64,000 nucleotides of DNA from Candidatus Stoquefichus sp. SB1 (lineage in GTDB: Bacteria; Bacillota_I; Bacilli_A; Erysipelotrichales; Coprobacillaceae), in the NCBI RefSeq assembly GCF_001244545.1, contig NZ_LN852696.1:372001-436000 (forward strand), in the 5' to 3' direction. Shown here in pieces: positions 18,482 to 27,047 of this stretch. A model generated the notes under the pieces. That model was not told where the DNA came from. It saw only the letters and a list, made by a program, of their open reading frames with translations, and made no database searches. Both the position numbers and the translations under genes were made by a program. Each line of letters opens with the position of its first letter. Position 1 is the stretch's first letter.

Positions 18482-18512
18482 AAAGGACAAATTGATTTTG
18501 TCCTTTTTTTGA
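18482..18512 (+). terminator. Terminator of the PD-(D/E)XK gene
   Basis: AAAGGACAAA (18482-18491) pairs with TTTGTCCTTT (18497-18506), followed by T residues. Confidence 0.8.
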
Positions 18513-18613
18513 TGAAGCTTATAATTTAAGGGAATAAAATTCTTATGATTGTTTTTGCGAGATATAAACATTTGATATTTGAATTGATATTATTGATTAA
18601 TTATTTCTATTCT

Positions 18614-18640
18614 TGTAACATTGATGGTACTAAAAGGTAC
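18614..18640 (+). promoter_or_regulatory. Candidate ECF-type promoter before the sigma factor gene
   Basis: TGTAAC (18614-18619) and GGTAC (18636-18640) are 16 bases apart, matching the TGAAAC-N16-CGTA layout of Bacillus ECF promoters. It lies 25 bases before the sigma gene start and suggests self-activation. Confidence 0.5.
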
Positions 18641-18664
18641 ATATTTATAGAAGGAGGTATTATG

Positions 18665-19132
18665 ATGATAGATGAATTATATCAACAATATCATAAAGAT
18701 GTTTATTGTTACATATATAGTCTTTGCCATAATCAGACATTAAGTGAAGATTTAACATCAGAAACATTCTATCAAGTGATGTTATCATTACCTTCTTTTA
18801 AAGGAAAATCACATATCAAAACTTGGATTTTCTCTATTGCAAGACATACAACATATAAAGAATTAAAGAAAAGAAAAATAGAAGTTTCAACAGATATTCT
18901 TCCTGATATTCCTTTTATTCAAGATTATTCTTATCACTTTGAAGATATTATGGAACTTATAAAAGATCAGCCAGAGAAATATCAACAAGTTTTTCGGTTA
19001 AGAATAGAAGGATATGCATTTGAAGAAATTGCAGAAATATTAGAACTCAATGCGAATTCAGTAAGAGTGATTTATCATCGAATGAAAAAACATTTAAAGG
19101 ACATATTGGAAAGAGGTGATTATTTTGAGTAA
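18665..19132 (+). CDS. ECF-type RNA polymerase sigma factor
   Basis: A 155-residue sigma-70 family protein of ECF size with region 2 (about 5-70, DLTSETFYQVMLSLPSF, then KTWIFSIARH) and region 4 (about 100-150, FEEIAEILELNANSVRVIYHRMKKHL). The open frame reaches back to 18545 but that stretch has no ribosome site. AAGGAGG at 18651-18657 fits ATG 18665 (or 18662). Its end overlaps the next gene, a membrane anti-sigma factor, by 8 bases. Confidence 0.92.
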   Translation: MIDELYQQYHKDVYCYIYSLCHNQTLSEDLTSETFYQVMLSLPSFKGKSHIKTWIFSIARHTTYKELKKRKIEVSTDILPDIPFIQDYSYHFEDIMELIKDQPEKYQQVFRLRIEGYAFEEIAEILELNANSVRVIYHRMKKHLKDILERGDYFE

Positions 19133-19622
19133 AGAATGTGGTATAGTGCAAGACTTAATTCCATTAGTGAATGATGGTGTAGCAAGTCAAGAGAGCCAAA
19201 TATTTGTCAAAAAACATTGTGAAAGTTGTGAGGAATGTCGGACTTTATTAGAAAATCCACCTCATTATGATTCACAGAATTTAGATAAGAAATGGCGTAA
19301 GAAACTAAGAATAACATGGATTGGTTTTTTAATATTGATGATTTTAATTGCAACCTCATTTAGTGCGACACAGTATCAGTTTCAAAATTTTATATTGATA
19401 CCGCTTATTGGTGGCATTGGTTATTGGCTATTGCGAAAAAAAGTCTATGTTTTATATATTCTTGTTTTTATATCTCAAATGGGAATTGCTTTGTTTCAGC
19501 AAGAATCTTTTAATGGAATGATGATGTATGTTGTCATTTACTGGTTTTTTATGACTATTGGAATAATTATAGGAGGATGCTACTGTTATGCATTTTCAAG
19601 GAGGAATTATAATGAAGATTAA
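19125..19622 (+). CDS. Membrane anti-sigma factor with zinc motif
   Basis: A 165-residue protein with an N-terminal ZAS motif His31-x3-Cys35-x2-Cys38 (KKHCESCEEC), followed by four predicted membrane helices from about residue 60 to 160. Proteins of this type hold the partner ECF sigma factor inactive at the membrane until a stress signal arrives. I choose TTG 19125 (MSKECGIVQDL) because AGAGGTGA lies 6-7 bases before it; the GTG at 19116 overlaps that site. It overlaps the sigma gene and the next gene (start 19612), so the three are translationally coupled. Confidence 0.88.
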   Translation: MSKECGIVQDLIPLVNDGVASQESQIFVKKHCESCEECRTLLENPPHYDSQNLDKKWRKKLRITWIGFLILMILIATSFSATQYQFQNFILIPLIGGIGYWLLRKKVYVLYILVFISQMGIALFQQESFNGMMMYVVIYWFFMTIGIIIGGCYCYAFSRRNYNED

Positions 19623-20448
19623 ACGATGGATAGCTTTTGGTATTGGGACACTACTCATAATCATGTTATTGTGGATATATGGCAGTTTTAATGGTCTGAT
19701 AACTTCTAAACTTTGGGTTAAACATTGTGCAAATGGGTATATTCAAGAACATTATAAAGAATATGATTTTCAACTCAATGAAGTGAATTATAATTTTAAA
19801 GATGGTCTTTATAATGCAAAAATAGTATCACCAACAAGTGAGGATTCAACTTTTTCACTTGCTTATGATTGGACGGGCAAACTCATTTGGAATTCTTATG
19901 AAGAGAATGTTATTGAAAAATGGAATACTATGCAACGAATAGATATGCAATATCGAAAATATACTGATCAGGTAATTGTTTCAAAAGATTTCCCATTTTC
20001 TGATTCAGAAATATGTTTTGGGAGCATTCAATGGAAAGATGAAATAGAAACAATGAGAGATGGGACGCTTCTTTATGAGCCATTTGGATTAGATAAAACT
20101 CAAATTAAATTAGATCAGCAGTTTGATTCTAATGAATTAGGACGAGAAGCAGGATATCTTGTTATTTATGTTCAAGATGATGAAGTCAGTATTAAAAAAG
20201 CGGCAAGTCTATTACTGGAATTAAAAACATATATGGATCAAAGAAAAGTTTTATTTCACGCTGTTGATTTTCATTTGCAAAAGACATCATCAGGGCATCA
20301 GGAATCTTCTGAAAGAATTGATCTTATTAAATTTATGTATAAAGATATAAAAGCAGAGGAGATTGATAAAAAAATAGAGAAATGCCTAACAATAACAAAG
20401 CAATATTATGAAGAAAAAGATCATGAAAAAGCAGAGGAGATGTATTAA
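19612..20448 (+). CDS. YfjL-like membrane-anchored protein of the ECF module
   Basis: A 278-residue protein with one N-terminal membrane helix (about 5-24), then an extracytoplasmic domain. The pattern FNG…YIQEHYKEYDFQLNEVNYNFKDGLYNAKIVS…F resembles the YfjL-like N-terminal domain of Bacillus proteins of unknown function. AAGGAGG (19599-19605) places the start at 19612 rather than at the upstream 19588. Coupled to the sigma and anti-sigma genes, it may sense or respond to the envelope signal. There are no catalytic motifs that I can name. Confidence 0.6.
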   Translation: MKIKRWIAFGIGTLLIIMLLWIYGSFNGLITSKLWVKHCANGYIQEHYKEYDFQLNEVNYNFKDGLYNAKIVSPTSEDSTFSLAYDWTGKLIWNSYEENVIEKWNTMQRIDMQYRKYTDQVIVSKDFPFSDSEICFGSIQWKDEIETMRDGTLLYEPFGLDKTQIKLDQQFDSNELGREAGYLVIYVQDDEVSIKKAASLLLELKTYMDQRKVLFHAVDFHLQKTSSGHQESSERIDLIKFMYKDIKAEEIDKKIEKCLTITKQYYEEKDHEKAEEMY

Positions 20449-20449
20449 G

Positions 20450-20468
20450 AAAATCTTAAGATTTTTTT
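20450..20468 (+). terminator. Weak terminator after the ECF module
   Basis: AAATC (20451-20455) and GATTT (20460-20464) form a short hairpin with a TTAA loop and a T tract directly after the stop codon. Confidence 0.45.
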
Positions 20469-20533
20469 AAGTGATTATTAGATATTATTTAGTATTCTTT
20501 CTAGTATACTATGCCTATAGGAGGCTTGGTTAT

Positions 20534-20941
20534 ATGAAGAGAAAAATATTTTTGACAGTCCTTTTTATGATGAGTTTGGTGACTATTTCTTTACCATGGT
20601 TTGGTGGAAATCACATAGAGACAGTTTACGGCTGGGTTTTACTAGATAATCCCATAGCTTTAACATGTATTGTTCTAGCCTTTTTTGGTATTTGGACAGA
20701 TTATGGGAAGAATAGTGAAATCATAGGCAGTATTGGGATGATTGGTATTATAGCAATGCAGATATATGAGTTTTTAACATGGCATATTATTAGTTTGAGT
20801 GGACATTTTGATTTGGGATTAAGTATAGATTTATGTTATCCAGAATTTTATTTTTCATTAGGTTGTGTTTTTGTGACTTATGTTGTTTTCAAATATATTT
20901 ATAAAAAAATAAACTTGACACAGTCAAACTATGTTGTTTAA
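20534..20941 (+). CDS. Small membrane protein of unknown function
   Basis: A 135-residue protein with four predicted membrane helices (about 3-22, 36-53, 62-82, 103-125) and a short basic tail. I do not recognise the family. AGGAGG (20519-20524) supports ATG 20534; the longer frame from 20471 has no ribosome site. TATACT at 20505-20510 could be its -10. It lies between the ECF module and the glycerophosphodiesterase gene, 29 bases before the latter, and may be co-transcribed with it. Confidence 0.7.
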   Translation: MKRKIFLTVLFMMSLVTISLPWFGGNHIETVYGWVLLDNPIALTCIVLAFFGIWTDYGKNSEIIGSIGMIGIIAMQIYEFLTWHIISLSGHFDLGLSIDLCYPEFYFSLGCVFVTYVVFKYIYKKINLTQSNYVV

Positions 20942-20970
20942 ATAGATATAAGTTATAAGAGGAGTCTATT

Positions 20971-22845
20971 ATGGAAAAGATAAAACAATTAAAGTATTAT
21001 CAATTATTAAAAAATATTTTAAAGTTTGAAATCTTTTATAAAATAATTGTACTCCTTTTTGTAAGCCCAATTTTAAGAACAATATTAAAAGAATATTTAG
21101 ATAGTGTGAGTTATGGTATTGCTTTTAATCAGGATATGATATTTCAGTTTTTATCAATCAAAGGAATTATTATTTTTCTTATTTTATTTATAAGTATTGT
21201 TTTGATTGTCTATTATGAACTTTATGTTGTTATTAATATTGTAACATTGGATTTAAAAGGTAGTCATTATTCTTTAAGACAAATTATGTTAAAAAGTTTT
21301 ATAAATTTAAAATCATTACGATATGGAACTTTTTTAATTTGTGGTGTTTATTTGGTTTTATTGTTACCTTTGGTACATATTGGATATTTAAATAGTTATA
21401 TTTTGAGATGGGATATTCCTCCTTTTGTTTTTGGAGAATTAAGATTAACAGTGATTGGGAATGTTTTAATTTGTCTTATTTATCTGATATATTATTCATT
21501 ATTTATTTTTACATTTTTTGCTCCAATCTATATTGTATTAAAAAATCAGAGTATTATTGAGGCAGTAAAAAGCAGTTTTCATCTTATTAAAAAGTTACAA
21601 GCTATGGATAAGTTAAAGATATTAACGCTGATTATCACATGGTTAATTATTGAATCTTTTGTTATGAATATTTTACCATATCCTATTTTACATAATCGTG
21701 ATTTTAATAGATATTTTCTTAAATATTTTATTAATTCAAGTGCTTTTCGTTATAGTGCAATGCAATATATTATCTTATCTTTAGGATTGGTTATTGTTAT
21801 GACTTTCTTTATCAGATATATAGTTCACATAGTTATGAAAAATGAAAAAGAACTCATAACAATTAATGAGGTTTCTATAAAAACTGATCATTTAAATCAA
21901 CGAATTATCCAATTTCAAAAGTTTTTATTAAGAATAATAGAAATGATGAAACAAAAAATAAATCAATTGTCTATATATCAAAATCATAAAAGATTTGTTA
22001 AAATTATTCTTATCATTATTCTAATGATTTTAGGTGATTTTTATTTGAGTGGTGATGCTTTTGTACATCGTCCATGGGTGATTGGACATAGAGGATCAGG
22101 GTATTATATAGAGAATACTTATGAAGCTATCAAGGATGCTAATGATAGTCAGGCTGATTATGCTGAAATAGATATTCAGTTATCAAAAGATGGAGTACCA
22201 ATGGTTTTTCATGATTATAATTTATCTAGATTATCATCTTCTTCAGCAAATCTTTCTGATTTAACTGCTGCTGAATTAGAAAAAATAGAACTAAAACAAA
22301 ATAATAAGACTGCACATATGATATCTTTAGAAAATCTTATTTTAAAAATGCGTGAAAATCAATTCCATATTGGATTGTTAATTGAGTTGAAACCAAGTCA
22401 GGGAAATGGTGAAGAAATGGCAAAAAAAATAGTTCAGATCATTGAAAAATATCAGTTTCATAAACAGGCTATTTTTATGTCATTAGATTATGATAGTGTT
22501 CAATACTTAACAAATTTGAAACCTGAATGGTGGGTTGGTTACTGTATTTATAGTAGTGTTGGAGATATTGATGATTCAATTTGGAATATGAATATAGATT
22601 TTTTAGCGATTGAAGAAAATCGGGCAAGTACATCATTTATCCAAAAGGCAGTCAAGCATATGTTGCCTATTTATATATGGACAGTTGATAATTCTAAAAA
22701 AATGAAACAATATTTAGATATGGGAGTGAGTGGATTGATTACAAACTATCCAGATTTAGGAAGAAATGTTGTAGATGAATATGAGAAAACGGATAATCAC
22801 TATTACTATTATGATGGGAAAAACTATCCAAAACGAGCATGGTAG
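20971..22845 (+). CDS. Glycerophosphodiester phosphodiesterase with N-terminal membrane domain
   Basis: A 624-residue two-part protein. Residues about 1-355 hold seven to eight membrane helices of the GPDPase membrane-domain type; residues about 365-615 are a GDPD TIM barrel. The catalytic pattern is complete: GHRGS, then ENTYEAI, AEIDIQLSKDG and VFHDYNLSRL, with Glu and Lys further on (LLIELKP). It would cleave glycerophosphodiesters or glycerol-phosphate polymers at the outer face of the membrane. Together with the ECF module upstream it suggests envelope maintenance. It ends just before the convergent asnB gene. Confidence 0.9.
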   Translation: MEKIKQLKYYQLLKNILKFEIFYKIIVLLFVSPILRTILKEYLDSVSYGIAFNQDMIFQFLSIKGIIIFLILFISIVLIVYYELYVVINIVTLDLKGSHYSLRQIMLKSFINLKSLRYGTFLICGVYLVLLLPLVHIGYLNSYILRWDIPPFVFGELRLTVIGNVLICLIYLIYYSLFIFTFFAPIYIVLKNQSIIEAVKSSFHLIKKLQAMDKLKILTLIITWLIIESFVMNILPYPILHNRDFNRYFLKYFINSSAFRYSAMQYIILSLGLVIVMTFFIRYIVHIVMKNEKELITINEVSIKTDHLNQRIIQFQKFLLRIIEMMKQKINQLSIYQNHKRFVKIILIIILMILGDFYLSGDAFVHRPWVIGHRGSGYYIENTYEAIKDANDSQADYAEIDIQLSKDGVPMVFHDYNLSRLSSSSANLSDLTAAELEKIELKQNNKTAHMISLENLILKMRENQFHIGLLIELKPSQGNGEEMAKKIVQIIEKYQFHKQAIFMSLDYDSVQYLTNLKPEWWVGYCIYSSVGDIDDSIWNMNIDFLAIEENRASTSFIQKAVKHMLPIYIWTVDNSKKMKQYLDMGVSGLITNYPDLGRNVVDEYEKTDNHYYYYDGKNYPKRAW

Positions 22846-22850
22846 AATGG

Positions 22851-22875
22851 AAAAAAGACAAGCATTACTTGTCTT
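22851..22875 (-). terminator. Terminator of asnB, shared with the convergent phosphodiesterase gene
   Basis: AAGACAAG (22855-22862) pairs with CTTGTCTT (22868-22875). The A run at 22851-22856 gives the U tract for the minus-strand transcript. Confidence 0.7.
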
Positions 22876-24673
22876 AAAATTCTAATTGGATGTGGTATAT
22901 TTTACCCCATAAATAGATTTGATAAAAATAAGCCATGAGTTGTGGTCCCATCATTAATTGACCAAACCAAGGTGCTGTAAAGCTTTCGCCATGTGTATTA
23001 ATAAATGTTTCAAGTTTTGATTTATCAAAAAAAGAATAGAGAATATTAGAAGGATCATTTAATGATTCTTTTAATTTTTCTTGAATTAATTGTTTATATA
23101 TTGGTGAATGCGTTTTAGGATAAGGATTCTTTTTACGATGAGCGATATCAGCTGGTAATAAATCTTCAAAGGCCTGGCGAAGAATACCTTTCTCTTCATT
23201 ATTCATAAACATATAAGCACGTGGCATATTGTATAAATACTGTAAAATTTTAACAGAAGCAAAGGGAACGCGAACTTCGATGGAAGAGTGCATTGTTTGA
23301 CTATCAGCACGTGTGAGAAGTGTTTGCATAAACCATTGGGTATTAAGATAAATCATTTGTTTCTTTTGATCTGTTGTGTTAATTTCATTTAATGTGTCCT
23401 GATATTTTTGCATTATATAATCTTTTAGATTTAATGCTTTTACTTTTTCATTAAATAAATCTAATTTTAAGTCTAAATCTCTCATCCATGGAAAATAAGG
23501 CTGATTGTAAAGTTCTTCTTTATAAAACCATGGATAACCACCAAAGATTTCATCTGCACATTCTCCAGATAAAGCAACTTTATGATTTTTAGAAATTTCT
23601 TTAGAGAAAAGTAAGAAACTTGAATCAACATCTGCCATACCTGGCATATCTCTTGCGATTAATGACTCTTCTAAATTGTTCAAAAGATCTTCTTGTTTTA
23701 AAGTGATTTTATAATGATGGGTTGGATAACGTGATAACATTTCTTGAATATAATCATCATCCATAGTTGTTTGATAGTCATAAGCTTTAAAATATTTTTC
23801 TTGATCTTCATAAGTAATACTATAAGTTGTTAATGGTTGAATATACTGACTTGTTAAAGCAGTAATAATACTTGAATCTAAACCACCTGATAACATTGTT
23901 GAAAGTGGAACATCACTAATTAATTGTTGTTGAACACTTTCAATCACAAGTTCTCTTACTTTTGCAATTGTTTCTTGAAGATTATCAGTATGTGGTTCAT
24001 CATGTAGCTTCCAATAACAGACAGGTTCACATGTTTTTTGAAAATACATATAATATCCTGGTCTTAATGAATAAATGTCTTTATAAATCGTATGTCCAGG
24101 TGTTAAGCTAGGACCTAGTCCAAGGAGTTCTTTAACCCCTTCACGATCAACAATGGCTGCACCTTTATAGTCAAGTATGCATTTGATTTCACTGGCAATG
24201 ACAATTGTGCCATTTGGATCAATAAAATAATATAATGGTTTAACACCTAATTGATCTCTTGCAATAAAAAGTTTTTCACCATCATCAATAACAAAAGCAA
24301 AAATACCTTCAAATAAATCTAAACAATTTTCTTGATATTCAATATAACTTGCCAAAATTACTTCAGTATCACTCATTGTTTCAAAAGTATAACCAAGGCT
24401 TAATAAATGATTTTTAATCTTAATCATGTTATAAATTTCACCATTGTAAGTGATTCTATAAATCTTATCATTCCATGTATATAACATAGGCTGATTGCCA
24501 TTCTTTAAATCAATAATAGATAATCTTCTATGAGCCATTAAACAATGAGGGGTCATGAAATAACCTTCATGATCAGGTCCTCTTTTTGTCATCAAACTCG
24601 CCATTCTCACTAATTTTTCTTCATATTCTAATAAATTTCTTGTGTAATTACAGATTGTAACGATACCACACAT
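22874..24673 (-). CDS. asnB: Asparagine synthase (glutamine-hydrolysing)
   Basis: A 599-residue AsnB that makes asparagine from aspartate, glutamine and ATP. The chain must start at Met-Cys (MCGIVTICN) so that Cys2 is the N-terminal glutaminase nucleophile; the 28 codons upstream in the open frame are not translated. GGGGTGA lies 5 bases before that ATG. The glutaminase domain covers about 1-200 and the synthetase domain about 220-560 with the ATP loop SGGLDSS. It is a single gene between convergent and divergent neighbours. Confidence 0.93.
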   Translation of the reverse strand: MCGIVTICNYTRNLLEYEEKLVRMASLMTKRGPDHEGYFMTPHCLMAHRRLSIIDLKNGNQPMLYTWNDKIYRITYNGEIYNMIKIKNHLLSLGYTFETMSDTEVILASYIEYQENCLDLFEGIFAFVIDDGEKLFIARDQLGVKPLYYFIDPNGTIVIASEIKCILDYKGAAIVDREGVKELLGLGPSLTPGHTIYKDIYSLRPGYYMYFQKTCEPVCYWKLHDEPHTDNLQETIAKVRELVIESVQQQLISDVPLSTMLSGGLDSSIITALTSQYIQPLTTYSITYEDQEKYFKAYDYQTTMDDDYIQEMLSRYPTHHYKITLKQEDLLNNLEESLIARDMPGMADVDSSFLLFSKEISKNHKVALSGECADEIFGGYPWFYKEELYNQPYFPWMRDLDLKLDLFNEKVKALNLKDYIMQKYQDTLNEINTTDQKKQMIYLNTQWFMQTLLTRADSQTMHSSIEVRVPFASVKILQYLYNMPRAYMFMNNEEKGILRQAFEDLLPADIAHRKKNPYPKTHSPIYKQLIQEKLKESLNDPSNILYSFFDKSKLETFINTHGESFTAPWFGQLMMGPQLMAYFYQIYLWGKIYHIQLEF

Positions 24674-24797
24674 ATATTTCACCCCATATATTGTATGAAT
24701 ACCTAAGAAAAATATGAGAACTTTTTGAAGCAAATTGATCACCAAGTTGAGACGCACACATTGATATTTCGTGATAAGATATTCGTGGGTGATGAAA

Positions 24798-25934
24798 ATG
24801 CAATGTCCAAGATGTTATAATCAGAATGTAAAACAGTTATATAAATTGAATGGTCAATATTATTGTCGGCGCTGTATACAATTTCAGCGTGTCTTTATTG
24901 ATGAATCAAGGCGAACAGTAATCAAAGATTTCCCACGTTTACAGGTGTCATACACCATTCCGTTCTTGCTTTCACAAACTCAAGAACAAATATCTAAACA
25001 GCTCGTAAAGAATTATCAAAATGGTTTGAATTCGTTAGTGTTGGCTGTTTGTGGTGCTGGTAAAACAGAAATTGTTTTTGAATTGATTCAATATGCATTA
25101 CAACAAGGACATCGTGTTTGCTTTTGTATTCCTCGTAAAGAACTTGTTAAAGAGTTGTATGAACGGATTAAAAGAGCATTCTTAGGGATAGAAATCGGTT
25201 TATTATATGGGGGACATATAGAAAATCTTGATGCACAGTTAATTATTTGTACAATGCATCAATTGTATAGATTTGAAAATAATGTTGGATTTCAATTAAT
25301 GATTGCTGATGAAGTCGATGCGTTTCCATTTTATCAAAATAAAGTTTTACAAGAAATTTTTGATCATTGTTGTTTAGGGTGCTATGTCAAATTAAGTGCA
25401 ACTGTCTCTCAAAAAGACATACATGATGAACAACTTTTGATTATGAATCGTCGTTATCATGGGTATGATTTACCTGTTCCTAAAATGATACTTTGTCCTG
25501 AGTCATTCCAAAAATTCGTAACTTATCTATTAATTAGATATTTAAAAAAACGAATTATCGTCTATGTCCCAAGTCTTGATGATGTGCAATCAATGGAGGC
25601 TTATTTACGTGCTTTTCATATCAGAGTATCCGGTGTTTCATCTCAGCATTCACAAAATCAGGAAGTTATTCAATCGTTTAAACATAATGAAACTGATGTT
25701 ATTGTTTCAACGACTCTTTTAGAAAGAGGGATAACTATTGAAAATGTTCAGGTCATTATATATCGAGGGCACCATGCTCTGTATGATGAAAGAACATTGA
25801 TTCAAATTGCAGGACGTGTCGGAAGGAAACCTAAATATCCAACAGGAAAAGTTTATATTATAACAAGTGAAAGAACGCGAGGAATCAGTCAATGTATTCA
25901 AAGCATCAACAATCTCAATACGATGAATGTTTAG
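24798..25934 (+). CDS. comFA: ComFA-like DNA helicase of the competence machinery
   Basis: A 378-residue superfamily 2 helicase. It opens with a four-cysteine zinc motif (Cys3, Cys6, Cys23, Cys26), then Walker A CGAGKTE, DEVD as the Walker B box, and helicase motif VI near QIAGRVGRKP. ComFA drives single-stranded DNA into competent Gram-positive cells. Several in-frame starts exist (24771 GTG, 24792 ATG, 24798 ATG); GTGGGTGA favours 24798. It is slightly short for the family. It overlaps the ComFC gene by 43 bases, the classical comF arrangement. Confidence 0.88.
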   Translation: MQCPRCYNQNVKQLYKLNGQYYCRRCIQFQRVFIDESRRTVIKDFPRLQVSYTIPFLLSQTQEQISKQLVKNYQNGLNSLVLAVCGAGKTEIVFELIQYALQQGHRVCFCIPRKELVKELYERIKRAFLGIEIGLLYGGHIENLDAQLIICTMHQLYRFENNVGFQLMIADEVDAFPFYQNKVLQEIFDHCCLGCYVKLSATVSQKDIHDEQLLIMNRRYHGYDLPVPKMILCPESFQKFVTYLLIRYLKKRIIVYVPSLDDVQSMEAYLRAFHIRVSGVSSQHSQNQEVIQSFKHNETDVIVSTTLLERGITIENVQVIIYRGHHALYDERTLIQIAGRVGRKPKYPTGKVYIITSERTRGISQCIQSINNLNTMNV

Positions 25935-26554
25935 TATGTCAAACTCCTTTAGTCAAAAAAATATCATTGGTTCAACTGATTCATCCATTACCAGTTTGTA
26001 TAGACTGTCTTGAACAATTTGAAATCATTGATTATCATATTGATTTTCATCATTACCCCTTACATATTCTTTATCGTTATAATGAATTCTTTAAAACGCT
26101 TCTGTTCCAATACAAAGGTTTATATGACCAAGCTTTGAAAGATGCTTTTTTATGTATATTTCAGTCAAAGATGATCCAAAAATATCGCGAACATATAGTC
26201 GTTGTAGCCCCTAGTACATCACTAGAGAATCAGATGAGAGGTTTTGCCCCTATGGAAATGATTGCTTCTACATTCTCATCTCACATTTTTACTGGTTTAT
26301 ATAAAAAAGAAAAGTATAAACAAAGTCAAATGACGTATGATAAAAGACAGCAGGCAGTGAATAAAATAGGAATTCATCATGGAGAAATGTTAAGAAATCA
26401 AAAAGTGCTGATTTTAGATGATGTTATCACTTCATCAGCGACTTTAAATGCTTGTTTATCGCTTGTCTTAGCTTATAATCCAAAATCAGTTGAATTATTG
26501 GTTTTATCAACTAAGAAATTAAAAGAAGAATTAAGGTTTGAAGAAGGAGGGTAA
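25892..26554 (+). CDS. comFC: ComFC-like phosphoribosyltransferase-fold protein
   Basis: A 220-residue ComF-family protein with an N-terminal zinc motif (Cys13, Cys16, Cys36, Cys39) and the PRPP-binding loop VLILDDVITSSATL near residue 175. ComFC is needed for DNA uptake and works with ComFA, whose gene it overlaps. The start ATG lies well inside comFA; the N-terminus up to Cys13 is little conserved, so the exact start is uncertain. A GC-rich hairpin at the stop codon closes the pair. Confidence 0.87.
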   Translation: MYSKHQQSQYDECLVCQTPLVKKISLVQLIHPLPVCIDCLEQFEIIDYHIDFHHYPLHILYRYNEFFKTLLFQYKGLYDQALKDAFLCIFQSKMIQKYREHIVVVAPSTSLENQMRGFAPMEMIASTFSSHIFTGLYKKEKYKQSQMTYDKRQQAVNKIGIHHGEMLRNQKVLILDDVITSSATLNACLSLVLAYNPKSVELLVLSTKKLKEELRFEEGG

Positions 26555-26567
26555 TGCCCTCCTTTGA
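26544..26567 (+). terminator. Hairpin at the end of comFC
   Basis: AAGGAGGG (26544-26551) pairs with CCCTCCTT (26557-26564) around the stop codon. The following T run is short (TTT), so it may be a weak terminator or an mRNA-stabilising hairpin. Confidence 0.55.
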
Positions 26568-26719
26568 CATATTTCCCAGGCAATAGATAAAAGATGACAT
26601 GATTTGAAAGGTGAATTGAATAAAAATAAAAAATGCTTAATGAGTCGACAGATTATGATGAATTATTTAGAACATGTTTCATATAATAGATGTGACCATG
26701 AAGTAAAGGAGTTGTGAGT

Positions 26720-26917
26720 ATGCAAGGAAAAGTAAAATGGTTTAATGCTGAAAAAGGATTTGGATTCATTGATAGAGGAGAAGGCAAAGATGTTTTTGTT
26801 CACTATAGTCAAATTATGCAAGATGGATATAAATCTTTAAATGAAGGGGAATTGGTAGAGTTTGAACTTTATCAAAGTGACCGTGGTTTACAAGCTAAAA
26901 ATGTTGTAAAGGTTTAA
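26720..26917 (+). CDS. cspA: Cold shock domain protein
   Basis: A 65-residue single cold-shock domain with the RNA-binding boxes KGFGFI and VFVHYS, normal length for CspA-type RNA chaperones. AAAGGAG (26705-26711) favours ATG 26720 over a GTG six bases upstream. TATAAT at 26682-26687 is a likely -10. It is monocistronic: a strong terminator follows directly. Confidence 0.95.
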   Translation: MQGKVKWFNAEKGFGFIDRGEGKDVFVHYSQIMQDGYKSLNEGELVEFELYQSDRGLQAKNVVKV

Positions 26918-26946
26918 AAAAGATATGTGAAAGCATATCTTTTTTT
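26916..26946 (+). terminator. Terminator of the cold shock gene
   Basis: AAAAAAGATATG (26916-26927) pairs with CATATCTTTTTT (26934-26945); 12-bp stem with built-in T tract. Confidence 0.85.
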
Positions 26947-27001
26947 CTGGACTATAGATAATGATTTTACATGATATTTACTTTGTTTTATGGAAATATT
27001 A

Positions 27002-27010
27002 TGCTATAAT
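27002..27010 (+). promoter_or_regulatory. Extended -10 promoter of secA
   Basis: TGCTATAAT (27002-27010) has the TGn element and a perfect TATAAT, 37 bases before the secA start. Confidence 0.6.
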
Positions 27011-27047
27011 TGAAAATGTTTCAGTATGCATGAAAGGAGATTTATTC

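Noticed and set aside
22874-24757. Signal peptide on asparagine synthase from the longer frame
   Set aside because: The hydrophobic 28-residue run-in comes from the promoter region; Cys2 must be N-terminal for glutaminase activity and a ribosome site lies before it.
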